From contig CABVRX010000001.1 in assembly GCA_902500825.1 (NCBI GenBank), positions 334,648 to 398,647 on the forward strand: a stretch of DNA of 64,000 nt, written 5' to 3'. Positions 54,664 to 63,566 of the stretch are shown here, piece after piece. Positions within the stretch are counted from its first letter, which is position 1; every line of letters starts with the position of its first letter. The notes under the pieces are model-generated. The model made no database searches. It was given only the letters and a program-made list of their open reading frames with translations, and was not told where the DNA came from. The stretch is from an uncultured Nitrospira sp. Lineage in GTDB: Bacteria; Nitrospirota; Nitrospiria; Nitrospirales; Nitrospiraceae. Made by a program: the position numbers and the translations under genes.

Positions 54664-55038
54664 TCTAGCGCATCAAATGCTCATACTCTTTTAGGATCGG
54701 GATAATCCAAGACGAGTTTTGCACACCAAGGTCCTTGGTGATATGCGATCTCTAAACCTCACCATGACGATACCCTTCCCATACAGAGTAGACCTTCTTG
54801 AACTCGGATGACGATACAGTCCTCATTTTTGTAGTTGTCGCAGTCTGACAATACATTACAGCTCCTCCCTTAAAGAGGAACGGAAACTCCTCACCGAAAC
54901 AGTCTTTATCTTGGCTCCACTTTCTGACCTTTCCAATATGGTAACCTTCTCTTTCGGAAGGCCACCCTACTCGCTCTGAAGATGTTTCTAGAATTCTTCA
55001 AAAGCAATCCCCATGGCGTTCTCGATAATTCTCAATAA
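54664..55038. other. 375-base intergenic stretch without a recognised gene
   Basis: Stop codons break all frames and no family motif is seen. The only local structure noted is the near-palindrome CCAAGGTCCTTGG. It is AT-richer than the surrounding genes and could be decayed coding sequence. The palindromic repeat follows. Confidence 0.5.
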
Positions 55039-55160
55039 GGATGCTCAAAACGGTCATCCAACGAGGCCGCAGGGAGGACGGCGACTGAGGCGTACCCTCT
55101 GGGGTACGTCGCAAGGAGACGCACGACTGAGAACGAAGTTGGGGGCCGTTTTCATCGTCC
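55039..55160 (-). repeat. Palindromic dispersed repeat, copy B
   Basis: About 122 bases. Ends GATGCTCAAAACGGTC and GGCCGTTTTCATC are imperfect inverted repeats, with GTACCC-TCTG-GGGTAC in the centre. On the minus strand it reads GATGAAAACGGCCCCC then CGTTCTC and CTGCGGCCTCG, the same order as copy A. It abuts the stop codon of the CBS gene in the same orientation as copy A abuts the Rieske gene. Confidence 0.75.
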
Positions 55161-55161
55161 G

Positions 55162-55596
55162 TTAATCCTGCGTGATCTTCGGTTCCTCATACACCGCTTC
55201 AGTTGAAATTTTCGATTGCGCATACCGTTTATAGTGTCGCAGCAGATCGCGCACGGAGACGACGCCGGTGATCTCTCCGTTCTTGGTCACGCCGAGATGG
55301 CGCACCCCTAGATCGGACATCATGTCCTGCGCATCATCGACCGACTGACTCCCCTCGATCGTGCAAATCGGAGCGGTCATAATCTTCTCGACCGTCAGCT
55401 TACCCAATGGTTTTCCGCTCGCGACAGCGCGCCGCACGATGTCGGTGTCCGTCACGATTCCAATCAATTGCTTGCCCTTCTTCACCAACAACGAGCCCAC
55501 GCGCGCTTGGCGCATGGTCCTGGCTGCGCTGGCAATCGAGATCTTCGGCCCGACGGACTTTGGACGCTTGTTCGCAATCTGACTCACTGTAGCCAT
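55162..55596 (-). CDS. Two-CBS-domain protein
   Basis: 144 residues from MATVSQIANK, preceded by AAAGGAGAAGG. Repeats are TMRQARVGSLLVKKGKQL with GIVTDTDIVRRAV, and DMMSDLGVRHLGVTKNGEI with GVVSVRDLLRHY. It is a paralogue of the CBS protein in the heme operon and has an extra C-terminal tail of about 20 residues (YAQSKISTEAVYEEPK). It probably senses adenine nucleotides. Confidence 0.9.
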   Translation of the reverse strand: MATVSQIANKRPKSVGPKISIASAARTMRQARVGSLLVKKGKQLIGIVTDTDIVRRAVASGKPLGKLTVEKIMTAPICTIEGSQSVDDAQDMMSDLGVRHLGVTKNGEITGVVSVRDLLRHYKRYAQSKISTEAVYEEPKITQD

Positions 55597-55757
55597 TCCC
55601 TTCTCCTTTCGTCTTATCGCGGTCGACTGTCGACGTTCGAACGCCAACCACATTCTGTCGGGCGTAGGTTATCATGAATGCGTGGAACGTGCGAGGCCGT
55701 TCACTCGCACGGTGAGGCAACTGGGTGAACCAGGCATGGTGACCTGACACTCAGAAC

Positions 55758-56786
55758 TCAGCAGGTGAGCACGATCTTGCCGAAAAACCTCCGACTTGCC
55801 ATCAATTCCTGAGCTGCACGGGCCTCCTGGAGAGGAAATGTTCGATCGATCACCGCAATCAACCGCTTCTGGCCGATCAGGTCAGCGGCTTTCAGCAGCT
55901 CTGCCCGCGTCCCCATATAAGAACCTTTAATCGTCAGCTGGCGCGAAAACACATAGCGCAGATTGAGGGTCACGTCCCCACCGGTAGTTGCGCCGCACGT
56001 GATCAGCCGGCCGCCTTTTGAGAGTGACCCCAAACAGTCGTCCCATACCTCCGGCCCGATATGTTCAACAACCACATCAACCCCTCGCCCTTCCGTCAGC
56101 AATTTGACCCGCTCCGAGACCTTTTCTTTAGAGTGATCGATGACCGCATCGGCGCCCAAGATCACTGCTTTGGGAATCTTGTCATCGGAACCGACGGTGG
56201 TGATCACACGCGCACCCGTCAGCTTCGCCCACTGAACAGCCATCATCCCGACACCGCTTCCCGCGCCCATCACGAGCACAGTTTCTCCAGGCTGCAGCCC
56301 GGCCAGTGCAAACAGCATGTGCGACGCCGTGACGGAGACAAGTGGAAATGCCGCGGCCTGTTCGAAGGTTATGTTTTCGGGTATCGGCAGCACATTTCGA
56401 AACGGAACTTTCACATACTCGGCATAGCCGCCATGCATCCTGGTTCCCAAAAGATTGTACGTTCGACACATATTATCCCGACCGGCCAAGCAGAACTCGC
56501 AATTCCAGCAGCTGATACCCGGCGACACAAAGACTCGCGTGCCGGCGACGATACCTTCGACGTGAACCCCCACCTGTTCAACAATCCCAGACACATCCGA
56601 CCCCCCCACATGAGGTACGGAAGCGGCATAGGCAGGACTCCCCTGTCTGACCCAGATGTCGAGATGGTTCAGCGCACAGGCCTTGACCCGAATCAACACG
56701 TCTTGCGGACCGATCTTCGGCATCGGCATCTCCTCATAGGAGAGCTTGTCCGGCCCACCATATTCGTGAAACAAGACAGCCTTCAC
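55758..56786 (-). CDS. Zinc-binding MDR-family alcohol dehydrogenase/quinone oxidoreductase
   Basis: 342 residues from GTG with AAGGA upstream. MKAVLFHEYGGPDKL is a quinone-oxidoreductase-like start, while the structural zinc loop CWNCEFCLAGRDNMC is present as in alcohol dehydrogenases. GHE-equivalent GGSDVSGIVEQVG and the NAD(P) motif VLVMGAGSGVGMMAVQWAKL are clear. The catalytic-zinc His of classical ADHs is not obvious, so a reductase role is possible. Confidence 0.9.
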   Translation of the reverse strand: MKAVLFHEYGGPDKLSYEEMPMPKIGPQDVLIRVKACALNHLDIWVRQGSPAYAASVPHVGGSDVSGIVEQVGVHVEGIVAGTRVFVSPGISCWNCEFCLAGRDNMCRTYNLLGTRMHGGYAEYVKVPFRNVLPIPENITFEQAAAFPLVSVTASHMLFALAGLQPGETVLVMGAGSGVGMMAVQWAKLTGARVITTVGSDDKIPKAVILGADAVIDHSKEKVSERVKLLTEGRGVDVVVEHIGPEVWDDCLGSLSKGGRLITCGATTGGDVTLNLRYVFSRQLTIKGSYMGTRAELLKAADLIGQKRLIAVIDRTFPLQEARAAQELMASRRFFGKIVLTC

Positions 56787-56992
56787 TTCTTCATCCTTCC
56801 TTCATAACCAATGTTTTGAAACTGCGGGGTCGATCGTACTCATCAGAGGCCGGCATGGTTGATCCTCAATTGCGCGCGTTGAACGAGCACCGCCCTTGAC
56901 TTACCAATACGATAGATCTTGTGCGCCGCGTTCCGCGAGCAGGAGGACAACCATACCGGCCTCATTTTCGCTGAAAGGCATGGCCCGCCGTT

Positions 56993-57922
56993 TCAAAACC
57001 TCAACTCCCCTTCCACCACCATCACACACTGCCCACCGACCTTCACCTCTTGGATCACGTCGTCGCTCGAATCAACTTGCACCAGAATCCGTGATGGCCG
57101 ATCGATTTCGTAGCCCTGTTCGATAAGGATATCCGTCGTCGGCCCCACCTCAACGACACCGTTCTGAACGAGGTACGCTCCAAGTGCCCCGCCGGCGCTC
57201 CCCGTCGCAGGATCCTCCAAAATTCCAATTTTCGGCGCAAACATCCTCGCATGGACGGACGCGAATGATTCAACGGTCACCGTCGTGAAGACCATGATCC
57301 CGTTGGCCCCGAATCGTTCACAGACGTTGATGATGGCCGACGCATCGGGGTTGATCGACCGGACGGCCGTCAACGTCCTTACCGGAACGATCAAGACCGG
57401 CAAGCCGGTCGACACGACTTGGATGGGCCATTTTGTGTCGGCGATCACATGCTTCGGCAAGCCAAGCGCTCCACCGGCCAAATACACATCGTCGATGGCA
57501 TCGAGAGGGTCGAGAAATTCCGGTTTGGGTTGAGACATGACAACCCGCACGACACGACTTTGTTCCGCATGCAATTCGACGGGGAATAAACCGATATTAC
57601 ATTCCTGCATGACACGCGTCACCGGCTCCCCAGTAGGAACTCTCCCGAGCTGGGCCAACACGAAAAATGTGCCCAGCACGGGATGGCCAGCGAAGGGAAT
57701 TTCCTGAGTCGGGGTAAAGATCCGTAACCGGACCATTGCGGCAGGATCGGTGGGTGGGAAGACGAACACCGTTTCCGACAGATTCATCTCCCGTGCAATC
57801 TGTTGCAGCTCGTCGTCTGTCAGTCCATCGGCGTCGGGGAAAACCGCGACAGGGTTGCCGCCGAACGGTTGAGAGGTAAAGACATCAGCCTGATAGAATT
57901 TTAAAGACCGTTGTTCAGCCAC
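56993..57922 (-). CDS. PhzF-family isomerase-like protein
   Basis: 309 residues if the GTG before [10 protein letters not shown] is used; upstream GTG and TTG codons are alternatives. [36 protein letters not shown] with the catalytic Glu, [18 protein letters not shown] and [17 protein letters not shown] are the diagnostic PhzF motifs. Family members catalyse isomerisation or epimerisation of small metabolites (PhzF in phenazine synthesis), but most have no known substrate, and no phenazine genes are nearby. Confidence 0.9.
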   Translation of the reverse strand: MAEQRSLKFYQADVFTSQPFGGNPVAVFPDADGLTDDELQQIAREMNLSETVFVFPPTDPAAMVRLRIFTPTQEIPFAGHPVLGTFFVLAQLGRVPTGEPVTRVMQECNIGLFPVELHAEQSRVVRVVMSQPKPEFLDPLDAIDDVYLAGGALGLPKHVIADTKWPIQVVSTGLPVLIVPVRTLTAVRSINPDASAIINVCERFGANGIMVFTTVTVESFASVHARMFAPKIGILEDPATGSAGGALGAYLVQNGVVEVGPTTDILIEQGYEIDRPSRILVQVDSSDDVIQEVKVGGQCVMVVEGELRF

Positions 57923-58028
57923 GGTCACGCTCGAACTCGTCCGGATCACACGAGAAGACCCAATTGCGCCATGAGCAAACAACCGGCATCATTTGACAGG
58001 CCTCCTCCCTGTTTGACAGACTCCACCT

Positions 58029-58283
58029 ATGGACCACATCACCGAGCACGACGTCGCCCATGCATTGGAAATTCTCGGCCTCACGCTCCCCATCACCACC
58101 GAAGACCTGGAACGGGCGAAGCGCGTCCAGCTCTACAACTGGAACCCGACGCGCTATGCCGGCCTGACCAACAGTCCAAAGCAATACATGCAACAGTTTC
58201 AGAAAGCCGAACACATGACTCGGACGGTTGAAGCCGCTTACGCACTACTGTCGGCAGTATTCGTCCCGGATACAGAAGGATAA
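58029..58283 (+). CDS. Small conserved-looking soluble protein, J-domain-like
   Basis: 84 residues, divergent from the phzF gene. It opens MDHITEHDVAHALEILGL and continues LERAKRVQLYNWNPTRYAGLTNSPKQYMQQ with AAYALLSAVF near the end. The spacing of the hydrophobic helices and the closing A-Y-x-L-L are reminiscent of a J-domain core, but there is no HPD motif, so it should not activate Hsp70. I do not recognise a named family. Confidence 0.7.
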   Translation: MDHITEHDVAHALEILGLTLPITTEDLERAKRVQLYNWNPTRYAGLTNSPKQYMQQFQKAEHMTRTVEAAYALLSAVFVPDTEG

Positions 58284-58375
58284 GTTCGAGGTTAAGGTTA
58301 CGCACTCCCTTCAGAACTTAACCGTATTCCTCTGTCTCAGTTTCAATCTGATTTCTCGGTCAGTCCAACTCTTCC

Positions 58376-60322
58376 TCACCCGGCGTCGTGACTGGTTACG
58401 CGCGACATCCCTTCGTCGCCTTGCGAATGCGCAACCGGCCAGGTAATCAAGCCTGACACTCCGTCCGGTGATCCCACCGGCTGCGTCTGCTGAGCATAAA
58501 TTTGCGGCAACCGGTTCGTCCCGAACTTCGAGATATAGAGAAAGACGTGTTCGCGAGAGTTGACCCGCACGGCCCAGGGATGGAAATCACGCTTGTAGAA
58601 TTCCTCGCAGAGCTGCATCGCATCGAGACACGACAGCGAGCTGGGATCATTCAAGGTGTAGTAATAGTCCAGCGGCAGATCGTACTCCTCCTGCTTATGG
58701 ATTGTAATGCCGAATTGTTCCGGATGACGCACCATCGGGGTGTGGCGGTAGGCCACGAAGTAGAAGAGCTCCAGCGAATGAATCACCGGCTGGTGATCGA
58801 GGACAAACTGACGGGTTTCCATGGCCTCCTCGACTGTCTCCCCCGGAAAGCCATAAAAGGCCATTACATGGTTCCAAATTCCCGCCTTCGCCGCCATCTG
58901 GAGATTGCGTTCGATGACGCTTTTCCGAGCGTGCTTGTCCATGAGATTCAAGACCCGCTCATTCGCTGATTCCATCCCGTAATAGAGCGTGCAACAGCCG
59001 GCCTTGGCCGCCAGATCCCACGTAGCCTGATCTTGCAGTGTCTCTTCAAACCTGATGAGCGTCGTCCAGTTGATCCCAACGTCTTGGTCGACCAGCAGCT
59101 GGGAGACTTTCTTGAACAATGCCGGCGGGTAGGATTCATCGGAAAATAGAAAATGCCGGCAATGGTACTTATCCCGCAACGCCTTGATCTGGTCGATCAC
59201 CAGCTGAGCCGGCATCCCGCGGTACTGATCGAAGTACCCTTGGCCATGGTCGCAGAACGTACAGCGGCCCCAGTAGCAGCCGCGCGTCGCCAGGTAAGGA
59301 ATGATCAGTTCCGGGACGAAGTAACGATCCAGCGGCATCCCATCAAAATCCGGCAATGGGAGCGCGGTTGTCTTCTCAGTGTAGATTTCAGGATTTCGGT
59401 GGAGGCCCGACTCATCGCGATAGACTAAGTTTGGAACGGAGGCCAGAGGCCGCTGCCCATTCAACGCTTCAAGGAGCCACAACAGCGCATGTTCCCCTTC
59501 ATAGAGAATCGCTGAATCAAAGACCTCCGTAAAAAATCTTTCATGATTCACGAGGTCTTCCTGTAACCGCGTGATCACATTCCCACCGACCACCACATGT
59601 ACGTTCGGGAACGTCTCCGTGATCATTTTCGCGAATGTTAAGCCGGCCAAGAGCTGCATCTGTGTTCCAATGGAAATCCCGACCACGTCCGGCTGTTCTC
59701 TGGCCACATCCGGCATGACCAACTGATTGCAGAGATCCCGATAGACGTTCACCTGCTCATCTTCCAAACAGGCAAACACTTCCTTCGAGACACCGGGACG
59801 ATACCCGAGATTGCTTTCCATCGGATAAAAAACGAGGGAAGCGGGATAGTAGGCGGCTGAGATATAGGCCATCGTCTCGCGGAAGGTGTTGAGCGCTCCT
59901 TCCAGCTTCTCCGCCTCATAGAAACGCTCGCCGCGCACGATCGCCTTGGCATCTTCGGCCCGATCCGCCAGATCGAAGACATCGAGGTCATAAGCCTGTT
60001 CCACCACCGCCATGTGACTCACATCCCGTTCAGTCAGAGATCCCGCCTTCTCTTTCTCCTGTAGAACCTTCAGCTGCATGCCCAACCGAGCCTTCACCCA
60101 AACCAGAAACTCCATGCTGAAGAAGTGGTCCCACATGCCGATATTGATATCGCGCTGAATGACCGTGTGACCGGCCCCACGCAAAACAGCAGTGAGCGAA
60201 GGTAAGGCAAGATATGGCGCCGTCGGCACCCACTCGGGCGGAAAGATGAGCATGACTTTGGATTTCTTTTGCGTACCCTTAGCCAGTGGGGCGAGACCGT
60301 CTATTTGCAGCAGATCACTCAT
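58376..60322 (-). CDS. B12-binding-domain radical SAM protein (second of tandem pair)
   Basis: 648 residues. The N-terminal Rossmann half (about 22-260) looks like a cobalamin-binding domain (VMLIFPPEWVP, LPSLTAVLRGAGHTVIQRDI, VVVGGNVITRL) but has no DxHxxG motif. The radical SAM core has TRGCYWGRCTFCDHG with Cys349, Cys354 and Cys357, a CX4CX2C spacing, and then FSDESYPPALF, CCTLYYGMESANERVL and YGFPGETVEEAMET. The C-terminal part contains YDLPLDYYYTL. Substrate unknown. It follows its paralogue by ten bases. Confidence 0.9.
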   Translation of the reverse strand: MSDLLQIDGLAPLAKGTQKKSKVMLIFPPEWVPTAPYLALPSLTAVLRGAGHTVIQRDINIGMWDHFFSMEFLVWVKARLGMQLKVLQEKEKAGSLTERDVSHMAVVEQAYDLDVFDLADRAEDAKAIVRGERFYEAEKLEGALNTFRETMAYISAAYYPASLVFYPMESNLGYRPGVSKEVFACLEDEQVNVYRDLCNQLVMPDVAREQPDVVGISIGTQMQLLAGLTFAKMITETFPNVHVVVGGNVITRLQEDLVNHERFFTEVFDSAILYEGEHALLWLLEALNGQRPLASVPNLVYRDESGLHRNPEIYTEKTTALPLPDFDGMPLDRYFVPELIIPYLATRGCYWGRCTFCDHGQGYFDQYRGMPAQLVIDQIKALRDKYHCRHFLFSDESYPPALFKKVSQLLVDQDVGINWTTLIRFEETLQDQATWDLAAKAGCCTLYYGMESANERVLNLMDKHARKSVIERNLQMAAKAGIWNHVMAFYGFPGETVEEAMETRQFVLDHQPVIHSLELFYFVAYRHTPMVRHPEQFGITIHKQEEYDLPLDYYYTLNDPSSLSCLDAMQLCEEFYKRDFHPWAVRVNSREHVFLYISKFGTNRLPQIYAQQTQPVGSPDGVSGLITWPVAHSQGDEGMSRVTSHDAG

Positions 60323-60332
60323 AGGCCCCCGC

Positions 60333-62231
60333 TCACATTTTCCCTGCTAACGTCGGCACTACTCCGGAAGTTTTGACGGCTTGATACTGTAGATCCTGAA
60401 GCTTTCCTAATCCAAACCTTGAGATATAGAGAAAGATATATTCACGAATATAGAGACGCAAATCCCAGCCGGGATTGTGGTTCCGCTCGAACTGCTCGAA
60501 CACCCGCTCGGCCTCTTCGATGCTCATGCCGTTCTTCACTGTGTAGTAGTAGTCCAGCGCCAAATCCCAATCGGGATTCTTGTACGCCGTCACGCCCCAC
60601 TTTTCCGGATGTTTGGCCACCGGATTATGTCGCCCCAGATCGAACGTCCCGAACCCCAGCGAATGGACATGATCCTTGTTCTGCTCGAGGAACTGCACCG
60701 ACTGCCACGCTTCCTCCTTTGTTTCGCCTGGAAAACCGAAAAAGCCCATGCAGTGGTTCCAGATACCCGCCTCCGCCGTCAGCTTCAAGTGATGTGTCAT
60801 CACCTCTGCCGTCGTCGCCTTGTCCATCAGCTGCAAGACTCGCTCGACTCCCGACTCGTAGCCGAAGTGCAGATAGCGGCAACCCGACTCCTTCGCATCC
60901 TGCCAGACGGCGTCTTCCAACAGACTTTTCTCGAACCGCATGTGCGTCGTCCAGAAGATATCCATTTTGCTCTCGACCAATCCTCGAGAGAGCTTGCGGA
61001 ACAGCGCCGGCGGATAGGACTCGTCGGTGAAATGAAAATGTTTGGCGCCGTACTTGTCGCGCAGATAGGTGATGTCGGCGAGAATGTCCTGAATCTTCTT
61101 CGACCGATAGCCGGCGGTATAGCCCTCGCCATGGTCGCAGAACTCGCAACGTCCCCAATAACACCCACGCGTCGCCAGATAGGGCAAGACACGGGTTGGA
61201 ACGAAATACTTCTCAAGCGGCAATCCGTCGAAGTCCGGCGGCGGCAGCGCAGCCATGTCCTCCGCATAACTCAACGGAGAAACATGAATACCCGTCTCGT
61301 CTTTATAGATCGCATTCGGCACATTGGCCAAACTCCGCTTGGCGCCGACCGCCTCGACCAATTGCGTGAATGCCGTCTCCCCTTCATAGACCACGGCACT
61401 GTCGAAATACTGAAAGAGGGGCGACTCAGGCAGCACGTCGCGTAAGCGGGTCACCGTGTTGCCGCCGATCGTAATATGGATATGGGGAAAGTGTTGTTTG
61501 ATGAGAGCACAGAAAGTCATGGAGGAGAACATCTGCTGCTGCAGCACAATTGAGATCCCGATCACATCCGGCTTTTCCTGTTGGATCACCGGTTTGACCA
61601 GATGGTCGAACACGTCCCGGTACACGTTGACCTGCTCATCTTGCACGGCATCCATCACCTCTGCCGAGACGTACGGCTTGTACGACAAATCCGTTTCCAT
61701 CGGCGGCATGCAGATCCGCGCCGGGGCATAGACCAGTGAAATGACTGATGTGACTTCTCGAAAGACTTGAATTGACCACTCTAACTTATCAATATCGTAG
61801 AACTTTTCATTTCTGACAACGTGCTTCGCCTCTTCCGCATCCAGGATCAATTTCTCCATCCGTGGACGTGTGATATCGCAGAGCGTCAGCTGTACATCCA
61901 TTTCCCACTCGGTCAGCTCCCGCTTCTTGGCCAACTTGCGGAGCCGATCCAACTGCTGCGGCACCCGACGCAGAACCTTCTTCAGAAAATCCTCGCTGAA
62001 GTACCAGTCCCACATCTCACAGTTGATATCTTTTTGAATGACCGTATGCCCGGCTTGGCGGAGAACGGAGGTGAGGGAAGGAAGGCTTAAATAGGGTTCG
62101 GAGGGGTACCAGTCCGGCGGGAAGATCAGCATCACTTTCATCTTCCGGCCGCTGGCTTCAAACGAAGTCCGGCGGTGGAGCTGAATCAGCTCCTTCGACG
62201 CCCGATTTCCCTTCGTGTATTCGACTTTCAT
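60333..62231 (-). CDS. B12-binding-domain radical SAM protein (first of tandem pair)
   Basis: 632 residues, homologous along its length to the following gene: VMLIFPPDWYPSEPYLSLPS, GHTVIQKDINCEMWDW, EQVNVYRD, TIGGNTVTRL, TRGCYWGRCEFCDHG (Cys357, Cys362, Cys365), FTDESYPPALF, LHFGYESGVERVL, GFFGFPGETKEEA and DLALDYYYTV. It also lacks DxHxxG. The pair looks like an old duplication kept together, perhaps forming a heteromer or acting in consecutive steps. No precursor peptide or acceptor gene is recognisable beside it. Confidence 0.9.
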   Translation of the reverse strand: MKVEYTKGNRASKELIQLHRRTSFEASGRKMKVMLIFPPDWYPSEPYLSLPSLTSVLRQAGHTVIQKDINCEMWDWYFSEDFLKKVLRRVPQQLDRLRKLAKKRELTEWEMDVQLTLCDITRPRMEKLILDAEEAKHVVRNEKFYDIDKLEWSIQVFREVTSVISLVYAPARICMPPMETDLSYKPYVSAEVMDAVQDEQVNVYRDVFDHLVKPVIQQEKPDVIGISIVLQQQMFSSMTFCALIKQHFPHIHITIGGNTVTRLRDVLPESPLFQYFDSAVVYEGETAFTQLVEAVGAKRSLANVPNAIYKDETGIHVSPLSYAEDMAALPPPDFDGLPLEKYFVPTRVLPYLATRGCYWGRCEFCDHGEGYTAGYRSKKIQDILADITYLRDKYGAKHFHFTDESYPPALFRKLSRGLVESKMDIFWTTHMRFEKSLLEDAVWQDAKESGCRYLHFGYESGVERVLQLMDKATTAEVMTHHLKLTAEAGIWNHCMGFFGFPGETKEEAWQSVQFLEQNKDHVHSLGFGTFDLGRHNPVAKHPEKWGVTAYKNPDWDLALDYYYTVKNGMSIEEAERVFEQFERNHNPGWDLRLYIREYIFLYISRFGLGKLQDLQYQAVKTSGVVPTLAGKM

Positions 62232-62300
62232 CCCGGCCTACCTACTCTCTTCAGTTACCTAAATGACTGGAAAGCCAATGAGTTAGACTCGAAAGAAAGC

Positions 62301-62330
62301 ATTGTACGAGGGCTGAAGAAGGAGATGCAA
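62301..62330 (-). promoter_or_regulatory. Possible promoter of the radical SAM pair
   Basis: On the minus strand TACAAT (five of six) is preceded after 18 bases by TTGCAT (three of six). It lies about 70 bases before the first radical SAM gene. Confidence 0.35.
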
Positions 62331-62678
62331 GGGCGGGAGGGTTGTGAAGGGGAAGACCAGGCAGTCCTTGTGCTCGCTGAGACCCCACGATGAAATGGTG
62401 GTCCCTCAATGCGCGCAGTAAAGGATCATCTGACCACTCCTTAGAGAGAAAAGAAATGGAGAGGGACGAGCAACCGTTTCCTCTCTCAAGCCCTCTTGTA
62501 GACAAATTTGAGATTGACAGAAGCGTACGCAACCCGCAATCTTGCGTGCCGTACCCACCGTTTTTTCAAACCTTGATAGAGCATAACATTATGACACCCA
62601 TTCACGAGCAACTAGCCGCGATGGAAACTGGTGCTTAACTCACGTATCTGTTTTTTCCGGGCCACCTCAGATGACAAC
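62331..62678. other. 348-base region without a supported gene
   Basis: Short frames exist on both strands but none has a ribosome binding site plus recognisable motif. The right end leads into a fragment of a helix-turn-helix gene, so the stretch may be the decayed remainder of that gene or of an inserted element. Confidence 0.5.
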
Positions 62679-62744
62679 ATGCAGCAACTTTTGGCAAGGC
62701 TTGCAAAGGCGCTGAAGGTAACTTTGGCGGAATTAGTGAAATGA
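62679..62744 (+). pseudogene. C-terminal remnant of an HTH (Xre/Cro-type) antitoxin-like gene
   Basis: The frame encodes MQQLLARLAKALKVTLAEL then VK and a stop. This is the typical end of Cro/C1-type helix-turn-helix proteins, the last helix of the DNA-binding domain. The same frame has a TAG about 90 bases upstream and no helix-turn-helix before it, so the N-terminal part is missing. The TGA overlaps the next ATG as ATGA, an operon-like junction. Confidence 0.55.
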
Positions 62745-63382
62745 ATGATTTTATCAGTGAAGATGATCTACAAACGTTCGAGGGATGGCTAAAATATCAG
62801 GCTATTGACACTTCCATGATGACCAAGGAGGAGTTGGCCACCTGGCGGTGTTGTTTCGAGGAGACACAGAAGCAGCGTGCTGCAAGCTCCACGGTTGGGC
62901 TGATGAATCTCAAAACAGTTCCTGGGGAGAATAAATACGCGGTGGTAGTTCGTGAGGGAACAGACCTGTTCCTTGTTTTATGGATACGGCGCAATCAAAA
63001 AGGAGAGTATTTCGTTTTGAAACCGATGAGCGATAGACAATTGGATCTACCTAGCAGGTATCATCGCGATGGCACCCTTCACCATAAAATTGTAAAGCAA
63101 AAGGTTCTCCCGGCTCAGAAGCCTCAGTCATTTCCCATTATGAATGGATTCACGCCGAAGGATACTGGAGCCATCTGTGATCCAAAGGCATTCACCGGCA
63201 TCGTCGAAGTTGCATCAGGAATTCTTGGGCCACGGCATGGCTGTATCGGTGTGGTTCTTGCTGAGCCGGGTATTGGTCTGCCCGACTATACGTGGGCGTA
63301 TGAAATATTAACTCAGGCGGTTTTTCGTGAAGTATCGCCGCACGTTGTAGTTTCAATCATGCGCAGGAGACATTCCGGCTAA
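62741..63382 (+). CDS. Hypothetical protein following an HTH remnant
   Basis: 213 residues, ATG in an ATGA overlap with the HTH remnant. The centre has KYAVVVREGTDLFLVLWIRR, EYFVLKPMSDRQLDLPSRY and HRDGTLHHK, a beta-rich block with a Tyr-His-x-Asp-Gly-x-x-His pattern. The N-terminus is acidic and helical, and there is no signal peptide. I do not recognise a family. The accessory context suggests a horizontally acquired gene whose former regulator has decayed. Confidence 0.72.
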   Translation: MNDFISEDDLQTFEGWLKYQAIDTSMMTKEELATWRCCFEETQKQRAASSTVGLMNLKTVPGENKYAVVVREGTDLFLVLWIRRNQKGEYFVLKPMSDRQLDLPSRYHRDGTLHHKIVKQKVLPAQKPQSFPIMNGFTPKDTGAICDPKAFTGIVEVASGILGPRHGCIGVVLAEPGIGLPDYTWAYEILTQAVFREVSPHVVVSIMRRRHSG

Positions 63383-63394
63383 AAGAGCGCCGCC

Positions 63395-63535
63395 ATGATG
63401 CTCATAACTACGGAAGAAGACATGAAATGGGTCGCCCATCTCAAAGGGCTGTTGCCGGTTGACATACCGACGCGGGATAATGTGCCCTGGAACGAACAAC
63501 GCGCACTGGATCAATCAGGGGACAAGAACATGTAG
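63395..63535 (+). CDS. Small ORF, 46 residues, unknown
   Basis: MMLITTEEDMKWVAHLKGLL then PVDIPTRDNVPWNEQRALD and a short polar end. It begins 13 bases after the previous gene, with no clear ribosome binding site, and its stop lies inside the hairpin of a rho-independent terminator. The composition (balanced charges, Trp, Pro) looks protein-like. It is probably the last gene of a small operon. Confidence 0.45.
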   Translation: MMLITTEEDMKWVAHLKGLLPVDIPTRDNVPWNEQRALDQSGDKNM

Positions 63536-63554
63536 CTCTCCCCTGTTTCTTTTT
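63516..63554 (+). terminator. Rho-independent terminator overlapping the small ORF stop
   Basis: CAGGGGA (63516-63522) and TCCCCTG (63539-63545) pair perfectly around a 16-base loop and are followed by TTTCTTTTT. It separates the hypothetical genes from the PilZ gene. Confidence 0.65.
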
Positions 63555-63566
63555 GAAGGGGAAGTG

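Noticed and set aside
56896-57126. Plus-strand frame running from the phzF downstream gap into phzF antisense
   Set aside because: Only a TTG start is available and most of the frame is antisense to a clear PhzF coding region.
57992-58019. Two direct TTTGACAG repeats in the phzF/58029 divergent gap
   Set aside because: Only two short copies; they could be chance and give no promoter with correct -10 spacing.
58290-58323. GGTTAAG/CTTAACC inverted repeat between the convergent J-like and radical SAM genes
   Set aside because: Seven-base stem with a 20-base loop and no T tract; too weak to call a terminator.
62251-62532. 93-codon minus-strand frame upstream of the radical SAM genes
   Set aside because: No ribosome binding site, Ser/Leu-rich low-information sequence and overlap with the likely promoter.
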